From: Thermoleophilaceae bacterium
GTDB taxonomy: Bacteria > Actinomycetota > Thermoleophilia > Solirubrobacterales > Thermoleophilaceae
Reading direction: 5' to 3'
Length of the DNA: 64,000 bases
Assembly (NCBI GenBank): GCA_030446485.1
Contig: JAUJNF010000001.1
Span: forward strand, 413,864-477,863
The notes under the pieces were generated by a model. The model was not told the DNA's origin. It did not search any database and was given only the letters and a program-made list of their open reading frames with translations. How positions within the stretch are numbered: position 1 is the first letter of the stretch; every line of letters begins with the position of its first letter. A program made the translations under genes and the position numbers. This document shows, in pieces, positions 52,713 through 61,258 of this stretch.

Positions 52713-53826
52713 GCGCCTGCGCTCGCCCGGCGCCAGACGTGCGCTGCTGCTCGTGGGCCTGGTGGTCCTCCTGATCGTCCCGTACTTCGTCGAGGCCTTC
52801 TGGCTGCAGGTGGGCTTGTTCTGCATCGCCGCGGCCATCGCGGCGGTCGGCCTCACGCTGCTCGTCGGCATCGCCGGCCAGCTGTCTCTCGCCCACGCGT
52901 TCTTCGTCGCGATCGGGGCCTACGGCTACAGCTACCTCGCCGCCGACCCGACCCCTGACATCGCCGACGCCCCCGCCGGCCTCGGGCTCCCACCGGTCGT
53001 CGCGATGATCGGCGCCGTCCTCCTGGCCGGTGTCGCCGGCGCGCTGTTCAGCCCCATCGCCGGGCGGCTCAGGGGCATCTACCTCGGCCTGGCGTCCCTC
53101 GGCCTCATCTTCATCGGCCAGCACATCCTCTTCAACGCGACGGCGCTCACCGGCGGGTTCAACGGCCGCGACGCCGAGCCGTTCGGCCTCTTCGGATTCT
53201 CGTTCTCCAACGACAACCCTGACGACCTCGTCGTGCTCGGCGTGCGGTACGGGATGCTCGAGCGGCTGTGGTACCTCGGGCTCGCGCTGCTGGCGCTCTC
53301 ATGGTGGTACGCGCGCAACCTGGTCGCGAGCCGGCCGGGTCGCGCGATGCAGCAGGTCCGTGACTCCGAGGTCGCGGCCTCGGTGATGGGCGTCAGCGTT
53401 CCCGTCTACAAGGGCGCGGCGTTCACGGTCAGCTCGATGTACGCGGCGCTCGGCGGCGTCTTCCTCGCACTGGCGTTCGGGCGCATCGTCCCGGACTCGT
53501 TCGGCTTCCTCGTGTCGATCGACTTCCTGGTGATGATCGTGATCGGCGGACTGGGCTCCATCTGGGGCGCCGTCGCCGGGGCCGTGCTCATCACCGCCCT
53601 GCCGCCGGTCCTCCAGCGCTATGCCGACGCCCTGCCGCTGGTCGTCGAGGCCGGCGGCGACGGGCTGCAGGCCTCTCAGGCGGCGCGGCTGCTCTACGGT
53701 GCCGCGGTCGTCGCCGTCTTGATCTTCGCGCCGCAAGGGCTTGCCGGTTTGGGCCGCAAGCTCGCCGCACGCCGAACACTGCGTCCCCCCACCACCAAGG
53801 TCCAACCGAAGGAGCACACCGCATGA
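52705..53826 (+). CDS. Branched-chain amino-acid-type ABC permease, LivM family
   Basis: A 373-residue permease from GTG 52705 with about nine to ten helices: VGLTLLVGIAGQLSLAHAFF, GIYLGLASLGLIFIGQHILF, RPGRAMQQVRDSEVAASVMG and FLVMIVIGGLGSIWGAVAGA. It forms the translocation pore with the LivH-type subunit. Its stop overlaps the binding-protein start as ATGA. Confidence 0.94.
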   Translation: MSERLRSPGARRALLLVGLVVLLIVPYFVEAFWLQVGLFCIAAAIAAVGLTLLVGIAGQLSLAHAFFVAIGAYGYSYLAADPTPDIADAPAGLGLPPVVAMIGAVLLAGVAGALFSPIAGRLRGIYLGLASLGLIFIGQHILFNATALTGGFNGRDAEPFGLFGFSFSNDNPDDLVVLGVRYGMLERLWYLGLALLALSWWYARNLVASRPGRAMQQVRDSEVAASVMGVSVPVYKGAAFTVSSMYAALGGVFLALAFGRIVPDSFGFLVSIDFLVMIVIGGLGSIWGAVAGAVLITALPPVLQRYADALPLVVEAGGDGLQASQAARLLYGAAVVAVLIFAPQGLAGLGRKLAARRTLRPPTTKVQPKEHTA

Positions 53827-55085
53827 TCAGATCCACGAGAGTGGTCGCCGGCTGGCTCGCCGCCGGCGTCGTCCTGGTTGGGGCCGTCGCCGGTTGCGGC
53901 GGCAAGGGCGAGGAGTCCGGAGGCGGAGGCGACGGCGGAGGAGGCGGAGACACCGCCCAGGTCAAGACCGGCCCCGGTGTCACCGACAGCCAGATCACCC
54001 TCGGCCTGCTCACCGACCTCACCGGCGTCTTCGGCGCGCTCGGCAAGCCGATCGTTCAGGGCACCCAGCTCTACTGGGACCAGCAGAACAAGAACGGCGG
54101 CGTTTGCAATCGCCAGGTCAAGCTCTCCGTCAAGGACCACGGATACGACCCGCAGCGGGCCGTCGTCCAGTACCGCGACCTGTCGCAGAACGTCGCCGCG
54201 CTGCAGCAGCTGCTCGGCTCGCCGATGACCGCGGCACTGCTCTCCCAGCTCAAGACCGACCAGATGCTCTCGGTGCTGGCCGCCTGGCCGTCGGGCCTGC
54301 TCGACCAAGAGGTCGTCGGCATCCTCGGCGCCACGTACGACATCGAGATGTACAACGCGCTCAACTTCCTCAAGCAGCAGGGCCAGCTCAAGCAGGGCGC
54401 CAAGATCGGGCACATCTACTTCGAGGGCGACTACGGCGAGAGCGGCCTCGAAGGGTCCAAGCGCTTCGCGGAGGAGAACGGCGGCGAGGTCGTCGAGCAG
54501 AAGATCAAGGCCACCGACGAGGACATGTCCGGGCAGGTCGCGGCGCTCAAGCGGGAGGACGTCGACGCCGTGGCGCTCTCGACGTCGCCGACGCAGACAG
54601 CGTCCGCGGTGGGCGTCGGCGCCGCGCAGGGACTCACCGTGCCGTATGCCGGCAACGGTCCGACCTGGGACCCGGCGCTGTTGAAGAGCCCGGCGGGCGA
54701 GGCCGTCAAGAAGCTGCTCTTCGTCTCCGGCTCCACCGCGCCCTTCAACAAGGACGCGCCGGGCCCGCGACGGGCCGCGGAGGCGTTCACGTCGAAGTTC
54801 CCGAAGGAGACGCCGAAGGTGTCGGTCCAGCTCGGCTGGGCTCAGGGGCGCCTGATGTCCGAGGCGCTCAACCAGGCGTGCGAGAACGGCGACCTCACGC
54901 GTGAGGGCATCGTCAAGGCCTTCCACGAGATCCAGGGCACCGACCTCGACGGCCTCGTGGCCGGCCCGCTCGACTACACGAACCAGGGCGAGCCGGCGTC
55001 GCAGGTGACGCACATCTCGCAGCCGGCGGACGCCCCCGGCGGACTGAAGATCCTCGCGACGGCGGGGGGCAACGAGTCCCAGTAG
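53823..55085 (+). CDS. ABC transporter substrate-binding lipoprotein, LivK/amide-binding type
   Basis: A 420-residue lipoprotein with lipobox VGAVAGC (Cys at about 25), then a Gly-rich linker and a type-I periplasmic-binding fold: ITLGLLTDLTGVFGALGKPI, DHGYDPQRAVVQYRDL, IGHIYFEGDYGESGLEGSKR and YAGNGPTWDPALL. It closes the four-gene operon that starts at 50188. Ligand choice (Leu/Ile/Val, amides or aromatic acids) cannot be read from these motifs. Confidence 0.92.
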   Translation: MIRSTRVVAGWLAAGVVLVGAVAGCGGKGEESGGGGDGGGGGDTAQVKTGPGVTDSQITLGLLTDLTGVFGALGKPIVQGTQLYWDQQNKNGGVCNRQVKLSVKDHGYDPQRAVVQYRDLSQNVAALQQLLGSPMTAALLSQLKTDQMLSVLAAWPSGLLDQEVVGILGATYDIEMYNALNFLKQQGQLKQGAKIGHIYFEGDYGESGLEGSKRFAEENGGEVVEQKIKATDEDMSGQVAALKREDVDAVALSTSPTQTASAVGVGAAQGLTVPYAGNGPTWDPALLKSPAGEAVKKLLFVSGSTAPFNKDAPGPRRAAEAFTSKFPKETPKVSVQLGWAQGRLMSEALNQACENGDLTREGIVKAFHEIQGTDLDGLVAGPLDYTNQGEPASQVTHISQPADAPGGLKILATAGGNESQ

Positions 55086-55096
55086 GAGAGGGTGCA

Positions 55097-55127
55097 CCGG
55101 CCGTCTCGCATGCCGCGAGGCGGCCGG
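55097..55127 (+). terminator. Strong hairpin after the liv operon
   Basis: CCGGCCGTCTCGC (55097-55109) pairs with GCGAGGCGGCCGG (55115-55127) over 13 bases with one G-T wobble and a five-base loop, 12 bases past the stop. No U-tract follows, as is common for hairpins in very GC-rich actinomycetes. Confidence 0.6.
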
Positions 55128-55427
55128 GCGCTCCTCGCGCCTGGCGCGACGCGGTGACGATCCCGCAACGGACGGTCGTCGTGATCGCCGCGCGAACAGG
55201 GGCGCTGTGGCAGCCGTGGCAGCCGCACGACGCGAGGATCAGCGTCCGTGCTGCGACGAGCGGCGCCCGTCGGGCCCCCGGCTCGCACCGCTGTGCTCTC
55301 GCGTGAACGCGAGAGGCCTGACACCGTCGGTAGGTCGCGGCGCGACTCGAAGGTCCGGGTGCCACTGGGCATTGCTGCCCGAATCGGCGTTCTCGTTCTG
55401 ACCGGTCAACTGTTTCGCCTCAACATC

Positions 55428-55451
55428 GCGGTCCAACAATTGTTGGACCGC
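55428..55451. repeat. 24-bp perfect palindrome in the 55086-55590 gap
   Basis: The 12-base half GCGGTCCAACAA is followed directly by its complement TTGTTGGACCGC. It sits in about 500 bases between the liv operon and the copper cassette. The minus strand here reads a short protein-like stretch (PAAVQQLLDRDVEAKQLTGQ, NENADSGSNAQWHPD) that could be the C-terminal scrap of a lost gene, but I could not assign it. Confidence 0.6.
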
Positions 55452-55543
55452 TGCGGGCTGCATTTCTTCCAGTCGGTGTAGCCGGCCGCGTCGCTCGCGC
55501 ACCCACGCCTCAAGGCAACCGTTCACTGGACAAAGCCGTGCTC

Positions 55544-55560
55544 TACTATGGGGACTAGTA
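55544..55560. promoter_or_regulatory. Putative BlaI-type operator (TACTA-N7-TAGTA), cassette site 1
   Basis: TACTA-tggggac-TAGTA, with further flanking symmetry (C and G), lies 31 bases before the first gene of the cassette. It is the most symmetrical of five similar dyads in this region. Confidence 0.65.
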
Positions 55561-55590
55561 GTTAGCCCAACCGGAGGAGAGGACGTAATC

Positions 55591-55821
55591 GTGGAAAGCG
55601 CTCTGGTCTTACTAGCCGTGCTGGCCTGCCCGGTCGGCATGGGCCTGATGATGTTGTTCATGGCCAAGGGCATGAAGGGTGGGAAGGACGCCGGGAAGCC
55701 ACAAGCGTCGGCGTCCATCGACGAGCTGCGACGCGAGCAGGCGCGCTTGGCCGCACAGCTCGATAGTGCCGAGCGTGATCGGGAGAGCGGCGAGAGCCGC
55801 CTGGCTGGCGCGGGATCGTGA
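55591..55821 (+). CDS. Small membrane protein with intramembrane Cys-Pro (copper cassette)
   Basis: A 76-residue protein from GTG 55591 behind a strong GGAGGAGAGG. One membrane helix (LVLLAVLACPVGMGLMMLFM) contains a Cys-Pro pair and several methionines. A basic loop KGMKGGKDAGK and a short coiled coil (IDELRREQARLAAQLDSAER) follow. The AVLACP motif recurs in the next gene. Met/Cys richness and context suggest a role in copper handling; no function is known to me. Confidence 0.7.
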   Translation: MESALVLLAVLACPVGMGLMMLFMAKGMKGGKDAGKPQASASIDELRREQARLAAQLDSAERDRESGESRLAGAGS

Positions 55822-56084
55822 GCACGGCGCTCCTCATTGGGGCGGTGCTGGTGGCGGTGCTGGCCTGTCCGGCGATTATGTGGTGGCAATCGCGGCGTGG
55901 AGCCGCATCGTGCTGCGCGCCGGGGCCGCGTGGGAAGGACTCGAGCGAGCTCGCGGAACTTCGCCTGCGTCACGAGCAGATCGGCGCGCGGATCGCGGCG
56001 ATGAAGGAGAAGGACGCCGACGGGCGCCGCGTCGCGGATAGCCACGATCCCAAGGGATGGACGCACTCCTCCCGTAGTCACTAG
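55818..56084 (+). CDS. Second small membrane protein with Cys-Pro and CC motif
   Basis: An 88-residue protein from GTG 55818, overlapping its neighbour as GTGA. The helix STALLIGAVLVAVLACPAIM shares AVLACP with the previous protein. It is followed by WWQSRRGAASCCAPGPRGKD, with a cysteine pair, and a charged helix (LAELRLRHEQIGARIAAMKE). The two probably arose by duplication and may act together as a pair of metal-binding membrane peptides. Confidence 0.65.
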   Translation: MSTALLIGAVLVAVLACPAIMWWQSRRGAASCCAPGPRGKDSSELAELRLRHEQIGARIAAMKEKDADGRRVADSHDPKGWTHSSRSH

Positions 56085-56151
56085 GCGTCCGCTCGACGCG
56101 GCTGCCGACGGCTGAGAAAACGGGCCGGGTTCTCCTACTACACTGCGTCAC

Positions 56152-56403
56152 ATGATGGACGGAGTAGACATGACCGGCATGACCGTTGCCATGATGATAG
56201 GCGCGCTAGCCGTGCTAGCGGCGGTTGCGGCGGCCGTCTACGTCGGGGTTCGCCTGACGCGTCGGCGTCAAGACGTGCAAGAGGCGAGCTCCGCGAAGGC
56301 GGTGCTCGACCGTCGGCTGGCGAGCGGCGAGATCGAACCGGACGAGTACTACGAGCGGGAGTCGGCGCTGCGCAGCAGTCAGCCGCCCCTGCGCGCGCGT
56401 TAA
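56152..56403 (+). CDS. SHOCT-domain membrane protein with Met-rich N-terminus
   Basis: An 83-residue protein starting MMDGVDMTGMTVAMMIG (six methionines in the first 15), a membrane helix (ALAVLAAVAAAVYVGVRL), then a SHOCT motif (KAVLDRRLASGEIEPDEYYE). SHOCT segments are short helical hairpins often at the ends of membrane proteins. TACTA half-sites at 56136-56140 lie 12 bases upstream, but the second half is weak. Confidence 0.75.
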   Translation: MMDGVDMTGMTVAMMIGALAVLAAVAAAVYVGVRLTRRRQDVQEASSAKAVLDRRLASGEIEPDEYYERESALRSSQPPLRAR

Positions 56404-56421
56404 CGTCAGAGCCCGGGCCAA

Positions 56422-56820
56422 ATGCCACGTCGCAGACACCAGTCGCTTTCTCCGCCGCCACCGCTCCACGAGCTGGAGGCCGAGGTGATGGAGGAGATGT
56501 GGCGCCGGGAGCGGGCGACTGTCCGAGAGGTCTTGGAGGCGTTGAACCGAGGCCCAAAGCAACGGGCCTACACGACCGTGATGACCATCATGGGCCGGCT
56601 CGACCGCAAGGGACTCTTGACGCGGGAGCGGAGCGGAAAGACGGATGTCTACTCGATCGTCATGGCGAAGCCCGCCTACCTCGACGCTCGGGCACAGACT
56701 CAGGTCGAGACTCTTGTCGCGGAGTTTGGAGACGTCGCCCTGGCCCACTTCTCGGAGCAGATCGACAATCTCGATCCCGAGAAGCTGGAGGAGCTCCGAA
56801 AGCTGGCCCGGAGTGCGTAG
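56422..56820 (+). CDS. BlaI/MecI/CopY-family transcriptional repressor
   Basis: A 132-residue winged-helix repressor: LHELEAEVMEEMWRRERATV, REVLEALN, QRAYTTVMTIMGRLDRKGLL and TRERSGKTDVYSIVMAK, then a dimerisation helix (LVAEFGDVALAHFSEQID). It overlaps the M56 protease gene by eight bases, the standard blaI-blaR1 pair arrangement. In this setting it more likely controls copper-response genes than beta-lactamase, since no beta-lactamase is present and the TACTA-N7-TAGTA sites precede copper genes. Confidence 0.93.
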   Translation: MPRRRHQSLSPPPPLHELEAEVMEEMWRRERATVREVLEALNRGPKQRAYTTVMTIMGRLDRKGLLTRERSGKTDVYSIVMAKPAYLDARAQTQVETLVAEFGDVALAHFSEQIDNLDPEKLEELRKLARSA

Positions 56821-57757
56821 CGCTCACCGCTTCTACCGGCTCACCGCCGGGCTCGGCGCGCTCGGTCTGATGGCGTCCGTCCTCGCGCTAGGGGTGGCCC
56901 TCAGGACCGTTGATTTCACGTTCCCGTCCGGTCGCGCGCTGCTAGCGGCCTGCCAGCGCCTTGTCCCGCAGAGCGTCGATCTGAAGGCGATCCTCGTCCT
57001 CGCATTAGCTGCCCTCGGCCTCCTCGTTCTTGTCCGCGGGGGACGTTCCCTCATGCGCCAGATCCGTGCCAGCCGCACCTTCGTTGGCCGGCAGACCGTG
57101 GTGGGCCTGCGAGTCATTGACGGGTCAGTCGTGAACCTAGTTCCCGACTCAAGGGCTCAGGCGTTTTGCGCGGGCCTGCTGCGCCCCCAGCTCTACTTGT
57201 CCACCGGAGCACTCGACGCCCTCTCGGAGACGGAGCTCCGAGCCGTGCTCGCGCACGAGCGCCACCATCTCACTCGCATGGATCCGCTCCGCATCCTGTT
57301 GGCCAGGGTGCTCGGTGAGGCTCTCTTCTTCCTGCCCGTCATGCGCCGGCTCGACGCGCGATACGCCGCACTCGCCGAGATCGCGGCCGACGAGGCGGCG
57401 GCGCGTGCCCACGGGGCTCCCACGTTGGCGTCGGCGCTTCTGGCCTTCGGCGAGAGCAAGACCCCGGCGTTCGTTGTCGGCATCGCGCCGGAACGGGTGG
57501 ACCACCTGCTCGGCCGGGGCGCGAAGTGGAGGCTGCCCCTCGCGGTTCTGTCGGCCTCACTGCTCGCGCTGGTCACCCTTACGCTCGTCGCCGTCTTCGC
57601 CGCGACGTTGACCGCTGGGGCCGGTTTCAGCCTCGCGGGGCTTGTTATGCAGACGTGCACGGCGGTCATGGTCGCGGCGCCGGTCGTCGTCGGGGTCGGG
57701 CTCGTCGGCTCGCTCCCGAGCCCGTCGCGGACACGGAGGAAATACCTGGCCGGTTAG
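56813..57757 (+). CDS. M56-family (BlaR1-like) membrane metalloprotease
   Basis: A 314-residue protein from GTG 56813. Helices lie near residues 10-30, 58-76 and at the C-terminus (about 235-305). The cytoplasmic protease core has LRAVLAHERHHLTRMDPLRI (HExxH, residues 148-152) and the third ligand region AALAEIAADEAAARAHGAP. There is no penicillin-binding sensor domain, so the signal is not a beta-lactam sensed as in BlaR1. It probably cleaves the adjacent BlaI-type repressor. Confidence 0.9.
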   Translation: MRSAHRFYRLTAGLGALGLMASVLALGVALRTVDFTFPSGRALLAACQRLVPQSVDLKAILVLALAALGLLVLVRGGRSLMRQIRASRTFVGRQTVVGLRVIDGSVVNLVPDSRAQAFCAGLLRPQLYLSTGALDALSETELRAVLAHERHHLTRMDPLRILLARVLGEALFFLPVMRRLDARYAALAEIAADEAAARAHGAPTLASALLAFGESKTPAFVVGIAPERVDHLLGRGAKWRLPLAVLSASLLALVTLTLVAVFAATLTAGAGFSLAGLVMQTCTAVMVAAPVVVGVGLVGSLPSPSRTRRKYLAG

Positions 57758-57923
57758 ACAAGCGGGACGCGAGGGGGTTTCTTGGGCGAGGATCCCCCCG
57801 GCGGTGACGCGCCAATACCGACGGGGGAAGGAGGGCGCCGCGCTCCACTACTTCCGCTCGGAGCGCTGCAGGGTGGCGACCGCCGACCGACGCGGTAAGC
57901 GACCCCGGCCGGAGTAGCCGACC

Positions 57924-57940
57924 AACTATAGTCCGTAGTA
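57924..57940. promoter_or_regulatory. Putative BlaI-type operator, cassette site 2 (before the Lgt paralogue)
   Basis: AACTA-tagtccg-TAGTA matches site 1 at nine of ten half-site positions and the spacing is the same (7). It lies 61 bases before the lgt start. The remaining 57758-57923 shows no gene. Confidence 0.6.
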
Positions 57941-58001
57941 TTCCGCCACGCTCGGCGGTCACCCGGAGTCGGGTTCAGGCGAGCGCTAGGCGTCTCAAAC
58001 G

Positions 58002-58766
58002 ATGAAACCCACACTCTTCGAAGTCGGCGGCCTCGAGGTCACCAGCTATGGCGCGAGCAAAGCGCTGGCGGCGCTGGTCGTCTGGTATCTCGTCGCCCGC
58101 GAGCTCAAACGGCATGGACGAGATCCCGGGCTGGCCTATTCGCTTACCCTGGCCGGCTTCCTGGGGGGCTTCCTCGGCGCCAAGTTGTACTACCTGGCCG
58201 AGCAGGGCGGTGAGCTCTCGGCCCACGATCTCGGTGGGATGGGCTTCACTTGGTTCGGTGGACTCGTAGGTGGTGCGGTGGCCGTTCTCCTGGTCGCTCG
58301 GCGCCAGTCGATCCCCGGCTCCCTCATCGCGGGCATCGCCGCTGCTCCACTCGCGGTCGCCTACGGAATCGGGCGTCTCGGCTGCCTGCTTGCGGGAGAC
58401 GGGACCTACGGGATCTCCTCCGACCTTCCCTGGGCCATGAGCTTTCCCGACGGCACGGTCCCGACCACCGATCAGGTCCACCCGACGCCCCTCTATGAGG
58501 CCATCGGGGCCTTTGTCGTTGCGGCCGTCCTATGGCGTTTGAGGACTCGGCTCGCACCGACCATCCTGTTCACGGTCTTCGCGGTTCTCATGGGCGCTTC
58601 GCGGTTCCTCGTCGAGTTCATTCGGCTCAACGAGGAGGTCTTGCTAAGCCTGTCCCAGCCTCAGTTGTGGTCACTCGTCCTCATGGGGGTGGGCTTGCTG
58701 GTGGCGATCCGGTCTCAAGGCGTCGGGTGGACGCTGGTGCGGCCACAATCCGTACCGCGGCACTGA
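58002..58766 (+). CDS. Prolipoprotein diacylglyceryl transferase (Lgt) family paralogue
   Basis: A 254-residue protein with about seven helices. Lgt features are GFLGGFLGAKLYYLAEQGGE, the arginine/glycine signature AYGIGRLGCLLAGDGTYG, VHPTPLYEAIGAFVVAAVLW and GASRFLVEFIRLNEEV. It should attach diacylglycerol to the lipobox cysteine of prolipoproteins. It is shorter than housekeeping Lgt and has Cys where many have Asn in RxGNxxN. Its place between a BlaI/M56 pair and copA suggests a dedicated copy for the cassette's lipoproteins, such as the propeller protein at 61259. Confidence 0.87.
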   Translation: MKPTLFEVGGLEVTSYGASKALAALVVWYLVARELKRHGRDPGLAYSLTLAGFLGGFLGAKLYYLAEQGGELSAHDLGGMGFTWFGGLVGGAVAVLLVARRQSIPGSLIAGIAAAPLAVAYGIGRLGCLLAGDGTYGISSDLPWAMSFPDGTVPTTDQVHPTPLYEAIGAFVVAAVLWRLRTRLAPTILFTVFAVLMGASRFLVEFIRLNEEVLLSLSQPQLWSLVLMGVGLLVAIRSQGVGWTLVRPQSVPRH

Positions 58767-58821
58767 GTCGCGTCGGGTCCGCAGCCGAGCAGCGGGTTCG
58801 TTCGATCGCTCGCGCGGAGCC

Positions 58822-61041
58822 TCAGGCGAATCGGCGCAGGCGCAGGGAGTTGGAGACGACGCTGACCGATGAAAAGGCCATCGCCGCGCCGGCGATGAGG
58901 GGGTGCAGGAGCCCGAAGGCCGCCAGCGGCACCATCGCGACGTTGTAGCCGAAGGCCCAGCCGAGGTTTTGGTAGATGACCCGCAACGTCTGGCGCGCGA
59001 GGCGGATGGAGGTCACCACGCCCCCGAGGTCGCCGGAGAGCAGCGTGAGGTCCGAGGATTCGATCGCCACGTCAGTACCGGTGCCTATCGCGATGCCGAG
59101 GTCGGCCTGGACGAGCGCCGGAGCGTCGTTTATGCCATCCCCAACCATCGCCACCACCAGACCCTCTCCCTGGAGCCGACGGACCTCGGTCACCTTGTCC
59201 TCGGGAAGAACCTCGGCGAGTACCCGGTCTACGCCGAGCTGTGAAGCGATGGCTTTAGCCGTACGCGCGTTGTCCCCGGTGATCATGGCGACCTCGATGC
59301 CCATGGCGCGCAGGCTGGCGACGACCGAGCCGGCGCCAGCCTTGACCGTGTCCGCGACGCTCAGCACGCCGCGGACCTGTCCGCCCCAGCCGGCAAATAC
59401 GGCTGTGTGGCCGAGCGCTTCGCTGTCAGAGGCCGCGCGCTCTAGCTCCTCGCCGAGCGCAAAACCCTCCTGCTGCATGAAGGTCCGCCGGCCGACCGCG
59501 ACGAGAAGCCCATCGACCTCGGCCCGCACGCCGTGTCCGGTAACGGCCCTGAAGGAGGCGACGGCAGGCAGCGCCGCGCCGCATTCCCTCGCGCGCGCCA
59601 CTATGGCTGCGCCGACCGGGTGCTCCGACGAGGCCTCCGCGGCGCCCGCGCGGCGCAAGATCTCACCGGCGTCCTGGTCGGGCGCCGCGTAGACGTCGAC
59701 CACCGACATCTCGCCGCGAGTGAGGGTCCCGGTCTTATCGAAGACCACGGTGTCGATTCGCCTCGAGCGCTGCAACACCTCGCCGCCCTTGATCAGCACG
59801 CCGAGGGAGGCGCCCCGTCCCGACCCAACCATAAGCGCCGTCGGCGTGGCGAGGCCAAGCGCGCACGGGCAGGCGATGATGAGGACGGTCACGGCGGCGA
59901 TCAGGCCCGCGGTCGGATCGGAAACCGCGAGCCACCACACGCTGAACGTGGCCAGCGCGATGCCGAGGATCACCGGCACGAAGACCTCCGAGACACGGTC
60001 GACGAGGCGCTGCACCGGTGCCTTGCTGGCCTGTGCGTCCTCGACCAAGCGGACGATCTGGGCGAGCGCGGTCTCGCCTCCTACTGCGGTCGTCCGGACG
60101 GTGAGCGCACCGGTCGTGTTGACGGTGGCGCCGGCCACCTTGGAGCCCTCGGCCTTGTCAACGGGCAGCGACTCTCCGGTGAGCATGGACTCGTCGACCG
60201 CGGAGGCGCCCGCAACGACCACGCCGTCCACGGGGACCTTCTCCCCGGGGCGGATCGACACAACCTGACCAACTCGGATCTCGCCGACGGGAACCATCCT
60301 CTCCTCGCCGTCGACAAGCAGGCGAGCCTGCTTGGCGCCGAGCGTGAGCAGCGCCTTGATCGCCCTCGATGCCCGGGAGGTTGCTCGCGCCTCGAAGTAG
60401 CGGCCCAGCAGGATGAAAGCGACCAGAAGGGCGGCGGTCTCGAAGTAGAGGTCGCCGCCGACGATCAACTCGTAGACCGAGTATGAGAACGCCGTCAGCG
60501 TCCCCATGGCGATCAAGGTGTCCATGTTGGCGCTGAGCCTGCGCGCGCGGCGCGCGCCGCTCACGAGAATGGGCCAGCCGGCTATGAACTGCACGGGGAC
60601 GGCCAGCGCGAAGGCAGTCCACCGGGCCCAGGGCTCGTCGGCGAAGGCGTAGGTCAGCACCATCACACCCAGGGCGAGCGGCCAGCTCAGGACAACGCGG
60701 CGACGCCACGCACGTTGCTCGGGGTCAGCCTCCTCGGTTTCGTGGTCATCAAAGGCATGCTCACGCACGGGCGCAAGCGCGTAACCCGCGCGTGCAACGC
60801 CGGCCTGAAGATCGGCGAGCTCGACCACGCGAGGATTGAAGGCCACGGTCGCACGCGACGTCGCGAGGTTGACGCTGGCCCTCGCAACGCCGGGTTGCTT
60901 GGTGAGGGCAGCCTCCACGCGACGCGCACAGGAGGCGCAGGTCATGCCTTCCACATCCAGTTCGGCCCGATCGACGAGCTCAGCCCCGCCTCCGAGCGAC
61001 TCCGTCGCTTCCTCTTCTCTCTCGGTGACCGATGACTCCAT
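58822..61041 (-). CDS. copA: Copper-exporting P1B-type ATPase
   Basis: A 739-residue copper pump. It has one N-terminal HMA domain ([20 protein letters not shown], residues 32-38 bind metal), eight helices, the actuator motif [20 protein letters not shown], the intramembrane CPC in [20 protein letters not shown], the phosphorylation motif [13 protein letters not shown], the HP motif SEHPVG, and [23 protein letters not shown] with the later [10 protein letters not shown] points to Cu(I) export. It is divergent from the propeller lipoprotein; two dyads resembling the BlaI site lie in the shared 217-base promoter region. Confidence 0.96.
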   Translation of the reverse strand: MESSVTEREEEATESLGGGAELVDRAELDVEGMTCASCARRVEAALTKQPGVARASVNLATSRATVAFNPRVVELADLQAGVARAGYALAPVREHAFDDHETEEADPEQRAWRRRVVLSWPLALGVMVLTYAFADEPWARWTAFALAVPVQFIAGWPILVSGARRARRLSANMDTLIAMGTLTAFSYSVYELIVGGDLYFETAALLVAFILLGRYFEARATSRASRAIKALLTLGAKQARLLVDGEERMVPVGEIRVGQVVSIRPGEKVPVDGVVVAGASAVDESMLTGESLPVDKAEGSKVAGATVNTTGALTVRTTAVGGETALAQIVRLVEDAQASKAPVQRLVDRVSEVFVPVILGIALATFSVWWLAVSDPTAGLIAAVTVLIIACPCALGLATPTALMVGSGRGASLGVLIKGGEVLQRSRRIDTVVFDKTGTLTRGEMSVVDVYAAPDQDAGEILRRAGAAEASSEHPVGAAIVARARECGAALPAVASFRAVTGHGVRAEVDGLLVAVGRRTFMQQEGFALGEELERAASDSEALGHTAVFAGWGGQVRGVLSVADTVKAGAGSVVASLRAMGIEVAMITGDNARTAKAIASQLGVDRVLAEVLPEDKVTEVRRLQGEGLVVAMVGDGINDAPALVQADLGIAIGTGTDVAIESSDLTLLSGDLGGVVTSIRLARQTLRVIYQNLGWAFGYNVAMVPLAAFGLLHPLIAGAAMAFSSVSVVSNSLRLRRFA

Positions 61042-61150
61042 GACGCCTCCTCAGGGTGCTTACCTGCAATGTTCGCCGCTGCCTCCCACGAGCAGCCTGA
61101 TGGCGCCGCCGTCGGACCTTGATGCCTGTACCCCTCTACGGTAGCTCATC

Positions 61151-61167
61151 TACGTCTCTCTGTAGTA
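61151..61167. promoter_or_regulatory. Putative BlaI-type operator, cassette site 3 (copA side)
   Basis: TACGT-ctctctg-TAGTA: right half perfect, left half three of five. An overlapping inverted repeat ATCTAC...GTAGAT (61148-61170) strengthens the dyad. It is 110 bases upstream of the copA start. Confidence 0.5.
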
Positions 61168-61226
61168 GATTCGGAAGCGCGACGTGGTCTCGAGGGATGG
61201 GGAACTCGCCGCCGCGAGCCTGTAAG

Positions 61227-61243
61227 TCCTAGGGAGCGTAGTA
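61227..61243. promoter_or_regulatory. Putative BlaI-type operator, cassette site 4 (lipoprotein side)
   Basis: TCCTA-gggagcg-TAGTA matches nine of ten half-site bases with spacing 7, and lies 16 bases before the GTG of the propeller lipoprotein, a position that would block transcription. Confidence 0.6.
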
Positions 61244-61258
61244 GCTATTCTTGCCCCC

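Noticed and set aside
55239..56081. A 280-codon open frame on the minus strand across the start of the copper cassette
   Set aside because: Its upper part is antisense to the well-supported small membrane genes with ribosome-binding sites; only the end near 55239-55500 looks faintly protein-like.
56422..57757. A beta-lactam resistance locus (BlaI/BlaR1)
   Set aside because: The M56 protein has no penicillin-binding sensor domain and no beta-lactamase or PBP gene is linked; the neighbours are copper genes.
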